From JBGASG01 sp046328035 (GTDB lineage: Bacteria > Cyanobacteriota > Vampirovibrionia > Obscuribacterales > Obscuribacteraceae), in the NCBI GenBank assembly GCA_046328035.1, contig JAXLXI010000014.1:100794-164793 (forward strand): 64,000 bases of DNA, read 5' to 3'. Under the pieces are notes generated by a model. It ran no database searches. It was not told where the DNA came from and was given only the letters and a program-made list of their open reading frames with translations. A program made the translations under genes and the position numbers. Of this stretch, positions 36,050 through 44,858 are shown piece by piece. Numbering within the stretch: the stretch's first letter is position 1; the number at the start of each line of letters is the position of its first letter.

Positions 36050-37036
36050 TCAATCTATTTCCAGAACGATCTTGCCGAAGTTCTCGTTTTTCTCCAGGCA
36101 CTTGTGCGCGTCGCCGGCGGCCGAAAGCGGCATCACCTGGTCGATCACGGGACGCAGCCTGCCCTGCTCCACGAGCGGCATGATGTTTCTTGCCAGACAT
36201 TGACCGGCAAGAATTTTTTCTTCCAGGGGTCGCATGCGCATCGTCGTTCCTTTGATAGTAAGGCGATTGCGCAGCACCATGCCCAGGTTGACGTCGCACT
36301 TGGCGCCGGCGACCAGACCGACTACCAGTATGTGTCCGCTGACGCGGGTGCAGGCGATATCTTCGGCCACGTAGGCGCCGCCCACTAACTCCAGGCAAAC
36401 ATCGACGCCGACGCCGCCGGTCAGATTTTTGACAGGTTCGGCGAATTTGCCGTCGGTGACCAGAAGTCCGCGATCCATGCCCAGTTCGACGGCGCGATCC
36501 AGTTTGTCTTGTTGACGCGCGGTGCCTATGGAGCGGGCGCCGATTGCCCGCGCGATTTGCACGGCGGCGGTGCCGACACCGCTGCCGACCGCGCTGACGA
36601 GCAGCCACTGCCCGGCCGCCAGACGTCCCTGCAAAATCATGGCATCGTAAGCGGTGAGGAAGGCTTCCGGAATTGCCGCGGCATCTGTGAAGGAAACATT
36701 GTCGGGAATGCGCGCCAGCGTGCGGGCGTGAACGGTGAGCGCCTGCGCGTAGGTGCCACCGCCGGCGAGACCGCAAACGCGATCGCCCGGGGCGACTTCC
36801 GTGACGCCTTCGCCGAGTTCTTCCACGATGCCGGCGAATTCCAGACCGGGCACATCCTGCGACGCATCCGGGGGCGGCGGGTAAAGTCCCGCGCGCTGCA
36901 GCAGGTCGGCGCGGTTGACGGCGGTAGCTTTGACGCGGACGCGCACCTCGCCCTTGCATGGCGCAGCCGGCTCGGGCACATCTTTGACCGCCAGAACTTC
37001 CGGTCCGCCTGCCTCTCGAATTACTACCGCTTTCAT
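36050..37036 (-). CDS. NAD(P)H:quinone oxidoreductase, zinc-free MDR family (QOR/PIG3-like)
   Basis: A 328-residue medium-chain dehydrogenase/reductase without the zinc ligands. Marks are NRADLLQRAGLYPPPP near residue 50, GLEFAGIVEELG, and the Rossmann motif GSGVGTAAVQIARAIGAR near 150. The closest well-known relatives reduce quinones or enones with NADPH. ATG 37036 has GGGGG 5 nt upstream (37042-37046), which excludes the GTG at 37042. First gene of the operon with the response regulator and the MnmC-like gene. Confidence 0.9.
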   Translation of the reverse strand: MKAVVIREAGGPEVLAVKDVPEPAAPCKGEVRVRVKATAVNRADLLQRAGLYPPPPDASQDVPGLEFAGIVEELGEGVTEVAPGDRVCGLAGGGTYAQALTVHARTLARIPDNVSFTDAAAIPEAFLTAYDAMILQGRLAAGQWLLVSAVGSGVGTAAVQIARAIGARSIGTARQQDKLDRAVELGMDRGLLVTDGKFAEPVKNLTGGVGVDVCLELVGGAYVAEDIACTRVSGHILVVGLVAGAKCDVNLGMVLRNRLTIKGTTMRMRPLEEKILAGQCLARNIMPLVEQGRLRPVIDQVMPLSAAGDAHKCLEKNENFGKIVLEID

Positions 37037-37066
37037 AGTCACCCCCTGCAGCCGCCCATAATAGCG

Positions 37067-37092
37067 AAAGAGCGGCTTTTCCGCCGCTCTTT
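37067..37092 (-). terminator. Hairpin terminator after the 11-mer repeat gene
   Basis: AAAGAGCGGC (37067-37076) and GCCGCTCTTT (37083-37092) form a perfect 10-bp stem with a 6-nt loop. On the reverse strand the stem ends in TTT, 71 bp after the stop of the secreted 11-mer protein and 30 bp before the quinone oxidoreductase start. Confidence 0.65.
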
Positions 37093-37163
37093 ACTGGCTA
37101 AGCATCTATCTAGATACTTGCGTATCTAACTGCTTGCCTACGTCATCTCGAAAGTCCCGAAGG

Positions 37164-37586
37164 CTATTTGCTGCTGCCGGGAACGACCTTTTTGACGCCG
37201 TTCGCTACGCCCGAGCCTGTGGCTTTGGCGCCGCGTCCGACGGCTTTGGCGCCGTTTTCCATAGCTCCGCCGACTTTCTTGGCGCCGTCAACCGTCACGG
37301 TTCCGACTTTCTTGACGCCGTCCACGGTAACGGTTCCGACTTTCTTCGCACCGCGGCCGACAGCCTTGGCGCCCGAAACGGTCACGTCGCCTACTTTTTT
37401 AGCTCCGTCCACTGTGGCGTCGGCGCCCTTTTTAACGCCTGAGCCCACTGCGTCGGCACCCTTCTTGACGCCCGAGCCGACGGCATCGGCGCCTTTCTTC
37501 ACAGGATTGTCAGCATTGGCGGCAGCGCCCACCAGCGAGCAGCCAACCGCAACAGCAAGCGCTGTAAGTAATGCTTTGTTCTTCAT
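37164..37586 (-). CDS. Small secreted protein built of 11-residue amphipathic repeats
   Basis: The 140-residue protein has a clean signal peptide (MKNKALLTALAVAVGCSLVGAAANA). The mature part is about ten imperfect 11-residue repeats of the form VKKGADAVGSG, VKKVGTVTVDG and AKAVGRGAKKV. Eleven-residue Lys/Gly/Val repeats of this type are known from apolipoproteins, synucleins and LEA proteins, where they fold as an amphipathic 11/3 helix on lipid. Binding the inner face of the outer membrane is therefore possible, but this is inference. GGAG lies just before ATG 37586; the open frame to 37643 is unsupported. Confidence 0.8.
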   Translation of the reverse strand: MKNKALLTALAVAVGCSLVGAAANADNPVKKGADAVGSGVKKGADAVGSGVKKGADATVDGAKKVGDVTVSGAKAVGRGAKKVGTVTVDGVKKVGTVTVDGAKKVGGAMENGAKAVGRGAKATGSGVANGVKKVVPGSSK

Positions 37587-37720
37587 TCCAAATCTCCAGT
37601 CAGTGTTGAACACCTGATGACAGATTACCTTACTTCCATACATCCAACTCGCCGCTGGGTTAAGCTAGGCGCCCATATTGAGCAGGATTTACCTACTGCA
37701 CGCAAGAGGTTGCCAATTGC

Positions 37721-38920
37721 ATGGCAAAAAAGAAACGCCGCCGCCGTCGCGCTTTTGCCGGGTTACCAGCAACACCACCTGAGATTCTCACCGCCGATCC
37801 TTGTGCGCCGAAGCCGGAGATGTCCCTGATCGCATATGGTCCGGATGTTTTCCAAGAGATGCCGATCAGCGATGCAAAACAAATTGTCGGCATGGTCGGC
37901 AAGCAACCCGTGCTCTGGCTGAATGTGGACGGACTCGGCGACGCCAAGGCAATAGATGAGATTGGCGACGTGTTTAATCTCCACCATCTGGCGTTGGAAG
38001 ATGTTTTGCATCCGGTGCAACGCGCCAAAGTGGATATTTATCCCGAACAAATTTTCGCCGTCATGCGCATGCCTGTTCCAGGCATGGCGCCGGACACGGA
38101 ACAGCTGAGTATGTTTCTCGGCAAAAATTACATCATCACGTTTCAGGAAATGCCCGGCGGGGACGTGCTGGATCCGCTGCGTGACCGGCTGCGCAAGTCG
38201 TGGGGGATGATTCGAACCATGGGTCCGGATTATCTCCTCTACGCGATCATCGATACGGTTTGCGATTCATATTTCCCCGTGTTGGAGAAATATGGGGAGA
38301 AATTGGACGAGCTAGAAGACAAAATTTTCGACAAGTCTTCCAAGAATAATGCGAAGCAAATACACGCGATAAAACGCGACATTATCTCAATCAGGCGAGC
38401 GGTGTGGCCGCTGCGAGATGCCGTCGCCAGCCTGTATCGCGACAAAATGCCGATGATCTCGGAAGAAACGCAATTCCATTTGCGCGACTGCTATGACCAT
38501 GTTTTGCGAATCATGGATCTTGTAGAAACGTCACGAGAATATTCACAAGATTTGATGGATTTGCACCTGAGCAACGTCAGTAATCGCATGAACGAAGTGA
38601 TGAAAACGCTGACGATCATCACTGCCGCCATCATGGCACCAACATTAATTGCGGGGATCTACGGGATGAATTTTAATCCCGCGGTCTCAGCATTCAACAT
38701 GCCGGAGCTCAACTGGCCGTACGGATATCCCATGGCGCTTTTCCTGATGGTGGCGTCGGCCTTGACAGCTCTGCTATACTTTAAATCGAGGGGCTGGTTG
38801 GGAAATGATGATGCCTCTGCTGCCGAGTCGAACGGGCAGCAAATTTCATCTCAACAAACTCAACCGATAGAACTGCAGCAGCCAACCGCCACCGCGCCCG
38901 GTGGCAATTCGAAAGACTAG
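37721..38920 (+). CDS. corA: CorA-type Mg2+/Co2+ transporter
   Basis: A 399-residue CorA: cytoplasmic alpha/beta funnel domain, long stalk helix, then two C-terminal TM helices. The pore signature GMN is present in IYGMNFN just after TM1, with the acidic/aromatic loop after it. The transporter is a pentamer that lets Mg2+ in along its gradient. An N-terminal Lys/Arg-rich stretch (MAKKKRRRRR) and a Gln/Thr-rich C-terminal tail of about 35 residues exceed the usual length. It is transcribed alone. Confidence 0.95.
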   Translation: MAKKKRRRRRAFAGLPATPPEILTADPCAPKPEMSLIAYGPDVFQEMPISDAKQIVGMVGKQPVLWLNVDGLGDAKAIDEIGDVFNLHHLALEDVLHPVQRAKVDIYPEQIFAVMRMPVPGMAPDTEQLSMFLGKNYIITFQEMPGGDVLDPLRDRLRKSWGMIRTMGPDYLLYAIIDTVCDSYFPVLEKYGEKLDELEDKIFDKSSKNNAKQIHAIKRDIISIRRAVWPLRDAVASLYRDKMPMISEETQFHLRDCYDHVLRIMDLVETSREYSQDLMDLHLSNVSNRMNEVMKTLTIITAAIMAPTLIAGIYGMNFNPAVSAFNMPELNWPYGYPMALFLMVASALTALLYFKSRGWLGNDDASAAESNGQQISSQQTQPIELQQPTATAPGGNSKD

Positions 38921-39217
38921 ATTAAGACGGCGTTTCCCCGGGAACCAGAGCTTCCCAACTCCGTCGATCAGACTAGACGACGAAGGGAAATCATCTGTCC
39001 ATTCGGGTGTTGTCGCCGATTTTTGGCGGCAGCATAGCGTTTGGAACGTATGTGTCTCTATGAAACAGCCAGGCGTGAATTACGTCTTGTTGCTCAGACA
39101 AAGAAATGCGCACAACACTCGAATGGGACAGAGATCTGGACCACAACAGTGACCTGGAAATCTGTCAGATACAACAACATAAGAAACGAACAAAAAGGTA
39201 ACCATAAAGGTGTCACC

Positions 39218-40234
39218 ATGGCTAGACGAAAGCAAGGCAACACTGCCACTAAAAATAAGAACGAATGGGATAACGAAAACTCCACCGAGTTGATCGTTTT
39301 TCCTGACGAACTTGCTGACGCCTGGGACACACACGAGGGCCCGGCGGCAGATTCGGACGAGCAAGTTTTCGAAGATGAAGAACTCGAAGCTGCGGAAAAG
39401 AATCCTCTGTCGGAAGATTCGACCAAGACTTATTTGAGAGAAATCGGACGTCACCGCTTGCTCACCGGAAAAGAAGAAATTGAACTGGCTCGGGCCGCTC
39501 GTACTGGTGACGAGCGGGCGCGGCAACGCCTCATCCAATCGAACTTGCGATTGGTTGTGTCGATCGCGCGCCGATACACAAATCGTGGGCTCACGTTCCT
39601 CGATTTGATTCAAGAAGGAAGCATGGGACTGATGCGGGCGACTGAAAAGTTCGACCCGGAAAAGGGATTCAAGTTCTCGACCTATGCCACCTGGTGGATT
39701 CGACAAGCAATCACTCGAGCGCTTGCCGATAAGTCGCGCGCAATTCGCGTGCCGGTTCATATGAACGAACGACTGAGCAAGATGTACAAAGTCGTGCGAC
39801 AACTGCGAGAAAAACTCGGACGCGCTCCGACGGTTGAAGAAATCGCCGAAGCGTCGAATCTGGAGAAGGACAAGCTTCTGCAAATCATGGGAGCTTCCAA
39901 GAACCTCCTGTCGCTGGACAACGTCTATCGCGAAGGTTTCGAAGCCACTCTCGGGGAAATGCTCGAGGATGAAAGCGCAGCCAAGCCGGAAGAAAACGCC
40001 ACAAGCGAACTTCTGACTCGCGATATCAACCGACTCCTGCAAACGCTCGCGCCGCAAGAACGCGAAGTGATCAAGCTGCGATTCGGGCTTGCGAACGGAC
40101 GGCCGCTGACTCTAGAAGAATCCGGGAAAATCCTGGGTTACTCGCGTGAAAGAGTCCGCCAGATCGAATTCAAGGCTATGAAGAAACTGCGTAACAACCA
40201 GTCGCTTCTGGGTCTGAAAGAATACCTGGCATAA
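39218..40234 (+). CDS. RNA polymerase sigma factor, SigA/RpoD (sigma70 group 1 or 2)
   Basis: The 338-residue sigma factor has all core regions: 1.2 (DSTKTYLREIGRHRLLT), 2.1-2.4 (NLRLVVSIARRYTNRGL, DLIQEGSMGLMRA, FSTYATWWIRQAI), region 3 (RAPTVEEIAEA) and 4.1-4.2 (REVIKLRFGL, SRERVRQIEFKAMKKLR). The N-terminus is short and acidic with no large region 1.1, which favours a group 2 factor or a compact primary one. I chose ATG 39218, preceded by AAAGGTG; the upstream open frame to 39041 is not sigma-like. A terminator follows. Confidence 0.93.
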   Translation: MARRKQGNTATKNKNEWDNENSTELIVFPDELADAWDTHEGPAADSDEQVFEDEELEAAEKNPLSEDSTKTYLREIGRHRLLTGKEEIELARAARTGDERARQRLIQSNLRLVVSIARRYTNRGLTFLDLIQEGSMGLMRATEKFDPEKGFKFSTYATWWIRQAITRALADKSRAIRVPVHMNERLSKMYKVVRQLREKLGRAPTVEEIAEASNLEKDKLLQIMGASKNLLSLDNVYREGFEATLGEMLEDESAAKPEENATSELLTRDINRLLQTLAPQEREVIKLRFGLANGRPLTLEESGKILGYSRERVRQIEFKAMKKLRNNQSLLGLKEYLA

Positions 40235-40299
40235 GTAGGCAATTCAGCAGTTCATGTACATACAAACACGCGCGCGCGCACGCGCAGCGCACATACAGG

Positions 40300-40336
40300 A
40301 AGGGCGATCCGTCATTGGCGGGTCGCCCTTCTTCTA
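40300..40336 (+). terminator. Intrinsic terminator of the sigma-factor gene
   Basis: AAGGGCGA (40300-40307) pairs with TCGCCCTT (40323-40330), extended by a G-U and two G-C pairs to an 11-bp stem, followed by the pyrimidine tract CTTCTT. It lies 66 bp after the stop codon. Confidence 0.75.
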
Positions 40337-40412
40337 TCCGTGTCTCGAACGACCATCCCACACTCCGCTCGGCCTCCCGCAAGCAGGATCCACACCGCAC
40401 CAAATTTGGGCG

Positions 40413-40523
40413 TGAGCAAAATTGCTCATTTAGGGGGTCTCGCAAGTTCGAAAACACATTAAATCGGGGGTCCGTGAGCAGGATTGCTCATTTGAACCTC
40501 CCAGAAGTAGCAGATTTGCTCAC
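40413..40523 (+). repeat. Dispersed 110-bp intergenic repeat, copy 2
   Basis: It aligns end to end with the reverse complement of 8756-8865: TGAGCAAAATTGCTCAT, then GGGGGTCT, the core GAAAACACATTAAATCGGG, an internal TGAGCAGGATTGCTCATTTG, and the closing GCAGATTTGCTCA. The outer arms pair less well than in copy 1. Several changes are within the stem motifs, so it is an older or diverged copy. Confidence 0.75.
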
Positions 40524-40643
40524 GCCCGAAAGATGGTGGAAATTACCGACCTTCACGCCGACCTGGACGTGTCCGGCGAAGCCTAGCGAGAGGTCAGGGT
40601 AAACCCAACTGCCACGTGAGATGGCCGGTGATACCTTAAATAC

Positions 40644-41912
40644 ATGAAGAATTGGCTCGCCGCATCCTCCATTGCGTTGGTGTCCCTATTACCTGCCGCG
40701 TTGGTATCGCTATTACCTGCGGCGTTGCTGTCCGCATTGCCGGCGCACGCCGATATTCCTCCGCAGACAATCATCATGGAGCAACTCCTCTACAGGAAGG
40801 ACGTCGGTCCAACCCAGGTCGATATTCTCAGCGAGCACGTGCAGATATTTTTGAACAAGACAAGCGAATGCATTATCAAAACCAAGTATGTGCTGCGCAA
40901 CCCGGGCAAGAAAACGTTGACACAGGTAGCGGTTCCGGACCATGGCAAGTACGTCGCCTACGACGAAGATCATTACTTCATTGTCAAAATGAATGGCGCC
41001 ATCAAGAAGGTAGATTCGTTCGATCCTAAACGACCGCTGGAAATGTACGAGTACGATCCATATAAGACCGCGCGGTGGGAAGGGTGGCCAATCAAGTTCG
41101 AGCCTGGACAAACACTGACGCTGGAAGTGACAACGAAGTATGGACACCGCGCAACTATCCATAACGACCGTCACGTTGCGCTTCCACCGGGATATGAAGT
41201 CAAATACGAGTGGACCGACAAAGCAGAGAAGAAACTCGTCGAGATGCCACTGGACGAAATGAACTTTGCTTTTTACAGGAAGCAACCATGGCGTTCGGAT
41301 TCGCATCCGAGAAAGCTCACACTCTTCCTTCAAGATGGATTGACGCGAGACAACATTACCAGCATAACTCCAGAACCACAGGTAGTGAACAACACAACAC
41401 TGACGTGGAACTGCGACCCCAAGCAAGATTATAGAGAATATGTCCCCGACATTGCAGACGTGAGGGTGACCTATATGCCTTCATGCACAAACACGCGGCT
41501 GCTTGCCATTTACCAGAGGCTGGCAACGAAACATCCGGGCAATGCCACCATAATCGCCGCTATGGGAAACGTCTACGCGTCTCAAGGACGATATGACAAA
41601 CAACTGGCGCTCTATCGACAGTATCTGTTGACACAAAAACCGAACACAAAAACGACCGCTGCGAATGCGGTTGACGCCATGCGTAAAGCTTGGGCGCTTC
41701 ATTGCGACAGCACCGGCAATCAGAGATATGCCAGACAGATGATCGCCATCTTCAAGAAGGTGATTGAACAGCCGGAATCATTTTACTACCCGGACGAAGA
41801 ACTAGCGGCGTACAGGCGATGGATCAGCAAGTACGCCAAGCAGGCGGTGCCGGCCGTGGCGTCGCGCAACAAACCCACGTCCGCACCAGTGCGTGCCCGC
41901 GCTGACCACTAG
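40644..41912 (+). CDS. Secreted protein of unknown family, paralogue A
   Basis: The 422-residue protein has an export signal that contains a tandem internal repeat (VSLLPAALVSLLPAALLSALP) before AHA. The mature region starts DIPPQT and is beta-rich for about 250 residues, with YVLRNPGKKTLTQVAVPDH and WEGWPIKFEPGQTLTLEV. The end is a TPR-like helical part (LAIYQRLATKHPGNATI, NVYASQGRYDKQLALYRQYL). It shares this plan and the sequence before its start codon with the next gene, so they are tandem duplicates. Function unknown. Confidence 0.72.
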   Translation: MKNWLAASSIALVSLLPAALVSLLPAALLSALPAHADIPPQTIIMEQLLYRKDVGPTQVDILSEHVQIFLNKTSECIIKTKYVLRNPGKKTLTQVAVPDHGKYVAYDEDHYFIVKMNGAIKKVDSFDPKRPLEMYEYDPYKTARWEGWPIKFEPGQTLTLEVTTKYGHRATIHNDRHVALPPGYEVKYEWTDKAEKKLVEMPLDEMNFAFYRKQPWRSDSHPRKLTLFLQDGLTRDNITSITPEPQVVNNTTLTWNCDPKQDYREYVPDIADVRVTYMPSCTNTRLLAIYQRLATKHPGNATIIAAMGNVYASQGRYDKQLALYRQYLLTQKPNTKTTAANAVDAMRKAWALHCDSTGNQRYARQMIAIFKKVIEQPESFYYPDEELAAYRRWISKYAKQAVPAVASRNKPTSAPVRARADH

Positions 41913-41958
41913 GGTTAATCCAGGCTACATGCGGCGCTCGCGATGATACTTTAGAGGC

Positions 41959-43326
41959 ATGAAGTACAGCATCTCTCGCACCGCATCTTTGTCGTATCGT
42001 TCGGCGTTATTGACTTACTGCTCCGACCTGCTCCTGGCATTACTGGCGGTGGCAGCCGTGAGTTTGTTGGCGGCACTGGCAATTGCATTGCTGTCAGCGG
42101 CACCAGCGCGCGCCGACATTGCACCGAGCTTCTGGTACGCGGCTCCCGGATTTTATCGCCGCGAAAATTCCATCGGACCCAGTCAAATTGCCTTGATAGA
42201 CGAAGACGCGAAGATATTCATTCGCCGGAGTCACGAGTATGGTGGAGACAACTGCCAGACAGTGCGAACACTCTTGCTCAAGAATCTGGGAAGCAAATCA
42301 CATACTGAACAGGTCTACGTCCCGGCAGAAAGTTTCTACGTTGGACACACCGCAGACAATATGCGCGTCAAGATCAATGGCAGGGTGGCAAAGGTCGACG
42401 CGATTCCCGAGGAACTGGACAGGCTGCACACCGGCTTCCCCAGCAAATATTATATTGTGCGATCCGACGGATGGCCGATGAAGTTCGCTCCGGGTGAGGT
42501 GATCAAACTTGAGATCTCCACAACTACAAACAGCGTATGGCCGCATGAGCGTAAGGGACCACGTTGGCGTGATGAGTGGAGGAATGAGAAGGAACATGCT
42601 CTCGTCGATTTCGAGCCAGAGACTGTGGCCTTCTGGTGCAATTACAGTAATGAGTGGCGTGCGCGGAACAGTCGGTTGCGCATTTCCTTTATCTTGTTGG
42701 AGGGGCTAACTATGGCTAACATCGCCGGCATGGAGCCAGCATTGCCGGCGACCAGCTACCACACTCTTGTCTGGGAAACGCACGGAGTTGGCAAAGTCCC
42801 CGACGAACTGAGTCTCAAGGTCCGCATGGACATCACCAACAAAGAGTTAGCTGCTCGCTATCAGCGATTGCATGCCAAACATCCAGCTAACTCAACGATT
42901 ACTGAAGAACTTGGACAAGTCTATGAATCGCAAGGTCTTTACAGCAAACAATTGAAGTTGTATCAGGACTTCATGGTGTCCCATCCCGCTGTCCCAAAGG
43001 ATCAGTACGGAAACTCTTATGGATTTGGCGGGTTCTGGGAGTTTCGCGATGCTTGGGTTAAGTACACCGAGCGCACGCACAACGAGCAAAACGCATATAT
43101 CGTCGCCCCAATTCTCGCCAAGGTGCTGGGAGACAAGGACGACGACTGGAATCAATCTCCCGAAACGCTCCGCTGGTTCAAGCGATATCGGCACTCGCCA
43201 GTGCAGATTGCGGGAAAGAAACCACGTGCCACCGCGGGAGGTGCCACTGTGGTGCCAAGGTCAAGGGCAACGAAATCTCTCCGGCCAATGTCAAGCGTCA
43301 GGTCTGGGGTTCTGCCGAAGGCGTGA
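41959..43326 (+). CDS. Secreted protein of unknown family, paralogue B
   Basis: A 455-residue relative of the preceding protein: an Ala/Leu-rich export signal ending in ARA, then DIAPSFWYAAPGFYRRE, a beta-rich region with SDGWPMKFAPGEVIKLEI (compare WEGWPIKFEPGQTLTLEV in A), and the TPR-like tail LAARYQRLHAKHPANSTI with GQVYESQGLYSKQLKLYQDF. The C-terminal 40 residues are basic and low in complexity. Bases before the start (GATACTTTAGAGGCATGAAG) resemble those of A. Probably one operon; role unknown. Confidence 0.72.
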   Translation: MKYSISRTASLSYRSALLTYCSDLLLALLAVAAVSLLAALAIALLSAAPARADIAPSFWYAAPGFYRRENSIGPSQIALIDEDAKIFIRRSHEYGGDNCQTVRTLLLKNLGSKSHTEQVYVPAESFYVGHTADNMRVKINGRVAKVDAIPEELDRLHTGFPSKYYIVRSDGWPMKFAPGEVIKLEISTTTNSVWPHERKGPRWRDEWRNEKEHALVDFEPETVAFWCNYSNEWRARNSRLRISFILLEGLTMANIAGMEPALPATSYHTLVWETHGVGKVPDELSLKVRMDITNKELAARYQRLHAKHPANSTITEELGQVYESQGLYSKQLKLYQDFMVSHPAVPKDQYGNSYGFGGFWEFRDAWVKYTERTHNEQNAYIVAPILAKVLGDKDDDWNQSPETLRWFKRYRHSPVQIAGKKPRATAGGATVVPRSRATKSLRPMSSVRSGVLPKA

Positions 43327-43378
43327 TAGTCGGATCAGTTTCGTGCAGACTTTAGACCATATATAGCTATAAAGACGA

Positions 43379-43384
43379 TATAAT
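43379..43384 (+). promoter_or_regulatory. Possible -10 box of the MFS gene
   Basis: A perfect TATAAT lies 33 bp before ATG 43418. I see no good -35 at the usual spacing, so this is tentative. Confidence 0.4.
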
Positions 43385-43417
43385 CTGCGGCGTTTCGCGT
43401 CTTTTGATAATCAGGCT

Positions 43418-44755
43418 ATGTCAATCGCTTTGCTTGACAAGTTGCGGCATTCGCCACGAACGGTGCTCATCATCGTTTCGTTCGCGCTCTTCGTTGATTA
43501 CTACGTCTACGGGATGGTGGCGCCGCTGATCCCGGTTTCGCCCGCGCACATCGAAGAGGAATCCGTCCTCAGCATGTTGTATGGCGGGTATGCCCTGGGA
43601 CTGATCATCGCCACCCCAATTCTAGGCATCATCACTGACCGCATCGGCAGACGAAATCCGATGCTGCTTGGCGTAAGCCTGTTGCTCGTCGCAAGCAGTT
43701 TGTTCTGGATGGGCAGCAACCAGACCGTCCTGTACGCGGCGCGCGTTGCGGAAGGCGCCGCCGCGGCTTGCACATGGACCGCCGGTCTGGCGCTGGTTGC
43801 CGAGTACTTCGTCGAAAACCGGGTCGGTGCCATGGGCATCGCCATGCTCGGAGGGACCACCGGATCAGTATTGGGGCCACTCGTAGGCGGCAAGCTATTT
43901 GACATGGGCGGGTACTCCGCCGCGTTCTATGTCGCCATTGCGCTGGTGGCAGTGAATGCCGTCGCCAGTTTCCTCTTGATTCCCAGTCATCGCCCCACGG
44001 AGGCAGGCAAGCCGTGGAAGGATGTCTTCGCTGAACTTTTCGGCATCGTCACCGACAAAAGCGTGATCGCCGCCGCGTTCGCAGTGGGACTGGCCGCCGC
44101 CAGCTGGGCACTGATGGAACCGATTTTTCCAATGCACGTAAAGCACGTGGCTCAGGCTCAGGCGACACCGACAGCCATCGGCGCGCTATTCACCGTTTCT
44201 AACTTGATCTATGCCTTCATGGCACCGGTGGTGGCATGGGTCTCAGACCGGCTCGGCGTGCGCCACACCACCGTGCTCGGACTGGTGCTCACCGCCATCG
44301 CCATGCCGCTGCTCGCATTCACGCCAAATATGATTCTCGCCAGTGTGGTGCTCTGCTCGATCAGCATAGCCTACGCATTCACCTTGAACCCCACATCAGC
44401 CGAACTGGGCAACGCCGTCGACCGGCGCGGCTCGACTTCGTACGCCGTTGCATACGCCGTCTACAACCTCGCCTATTCGCTCGGCATGGCAGGCGCCGAC
44501 TGGTATGTGGAATTCGTCACCGACGCATCGCACAAACTTCAACTCCACTACGTGTTGCTAATCATGAGCGGTCTGTTTGTAGTGTGCGTTCCGATGTTTC
44601 TTTTCGGACCAAAAGACACGCCCGTCCATGTGCCTGATTCCGGCCCTGATTCCGCCAACGACTCCACAGAATCCGTCCCACCATCCAGCCATAACCACGT
44701 CCCAGAGCCAGTCTCCGAAGCCAACGCATCTCCCAATCAGACCAATGTGAATTAA
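43418..44755 (+). CDS. MFS transporter (DHA1-like multidrug or solute antiporter)
   Basis: The 445-residue protein has twelve TMs. The loop 2-3 signature reads GIITDRIGRRNPMLLG, and the motif C-like segment GGTTGSVLGPLVGGKLFD is in TM5, which marks antiporters. The second half repeats the loop motif as WVSDRLGVRHTTVLG. The hydrophilic C-terminal tail (about 50 residues) is Pro/Ser/Asp-rich. It is followed after 103 bp by a Rieske oxygenase gene, so a substrate-uptake role for that enzyme is possible, but unproven. Confidence 0.9.
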   Translation: MSIALLDKLRHSPRTVLIIVSFALFVDYYVYGMVAPLIPVSPAHIEEESVLSMLYGGYALGLIIATPILGIITDRIGRRNPMLLGVSLLLVASSLFWMGSNQTVLYAARVAEGAAAACTWTAGLALVAEYFVENRVGAMGIAMLGGTTGSVLGPLVGGKLFDMGGYSAAFYVAIALVAVNAVASFLLIPSHRPTEAGKPWKDVFAELFGIVTDKSVIAAAFAVGLAAASWALMEPIFPMHVKHVAQAQATPTAIGALFTVSNLIYAFMAPVVAWVSDRLGVRHTTVLGLVLTAIAMPLLAFTPNMILASVVLCSISIAYAFTLNPTSAELGNAVDRRGSTSYAVAYAVYNLAYSLGMAGADWYVEFVTDASHKLQLHYVLLIMSGLFVVCVPMFLFGPKDTPVHVPDSGPDSANDSTESVPPSSHNHVPEPVSEANASPNQTNVN

Positions 44756-44858
44756 GAAAATCCGGCCAAAAGCTAACGTCAGGAAACCCCAGTTCCAAAC
44801 TGAAGATATAAGTCACTCAGAAAACGATTAAAGCAGAAACGCAAGAGAGGTAAACGAC

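Larger units (their letters stand above)
40235..40643. other. 409-bp intergenic region with terminator, alternating Pu/Py tract and repeat
   Basis: From left to right it holds a 21-nt perfectly alternating purine/pyrimidine tract rich in CG (40266-40286, Z-DNA-prone), the sigma-gene terminator, and copy 2 of the dispersed repeat. No gene is seen. Confidence 0.6.
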
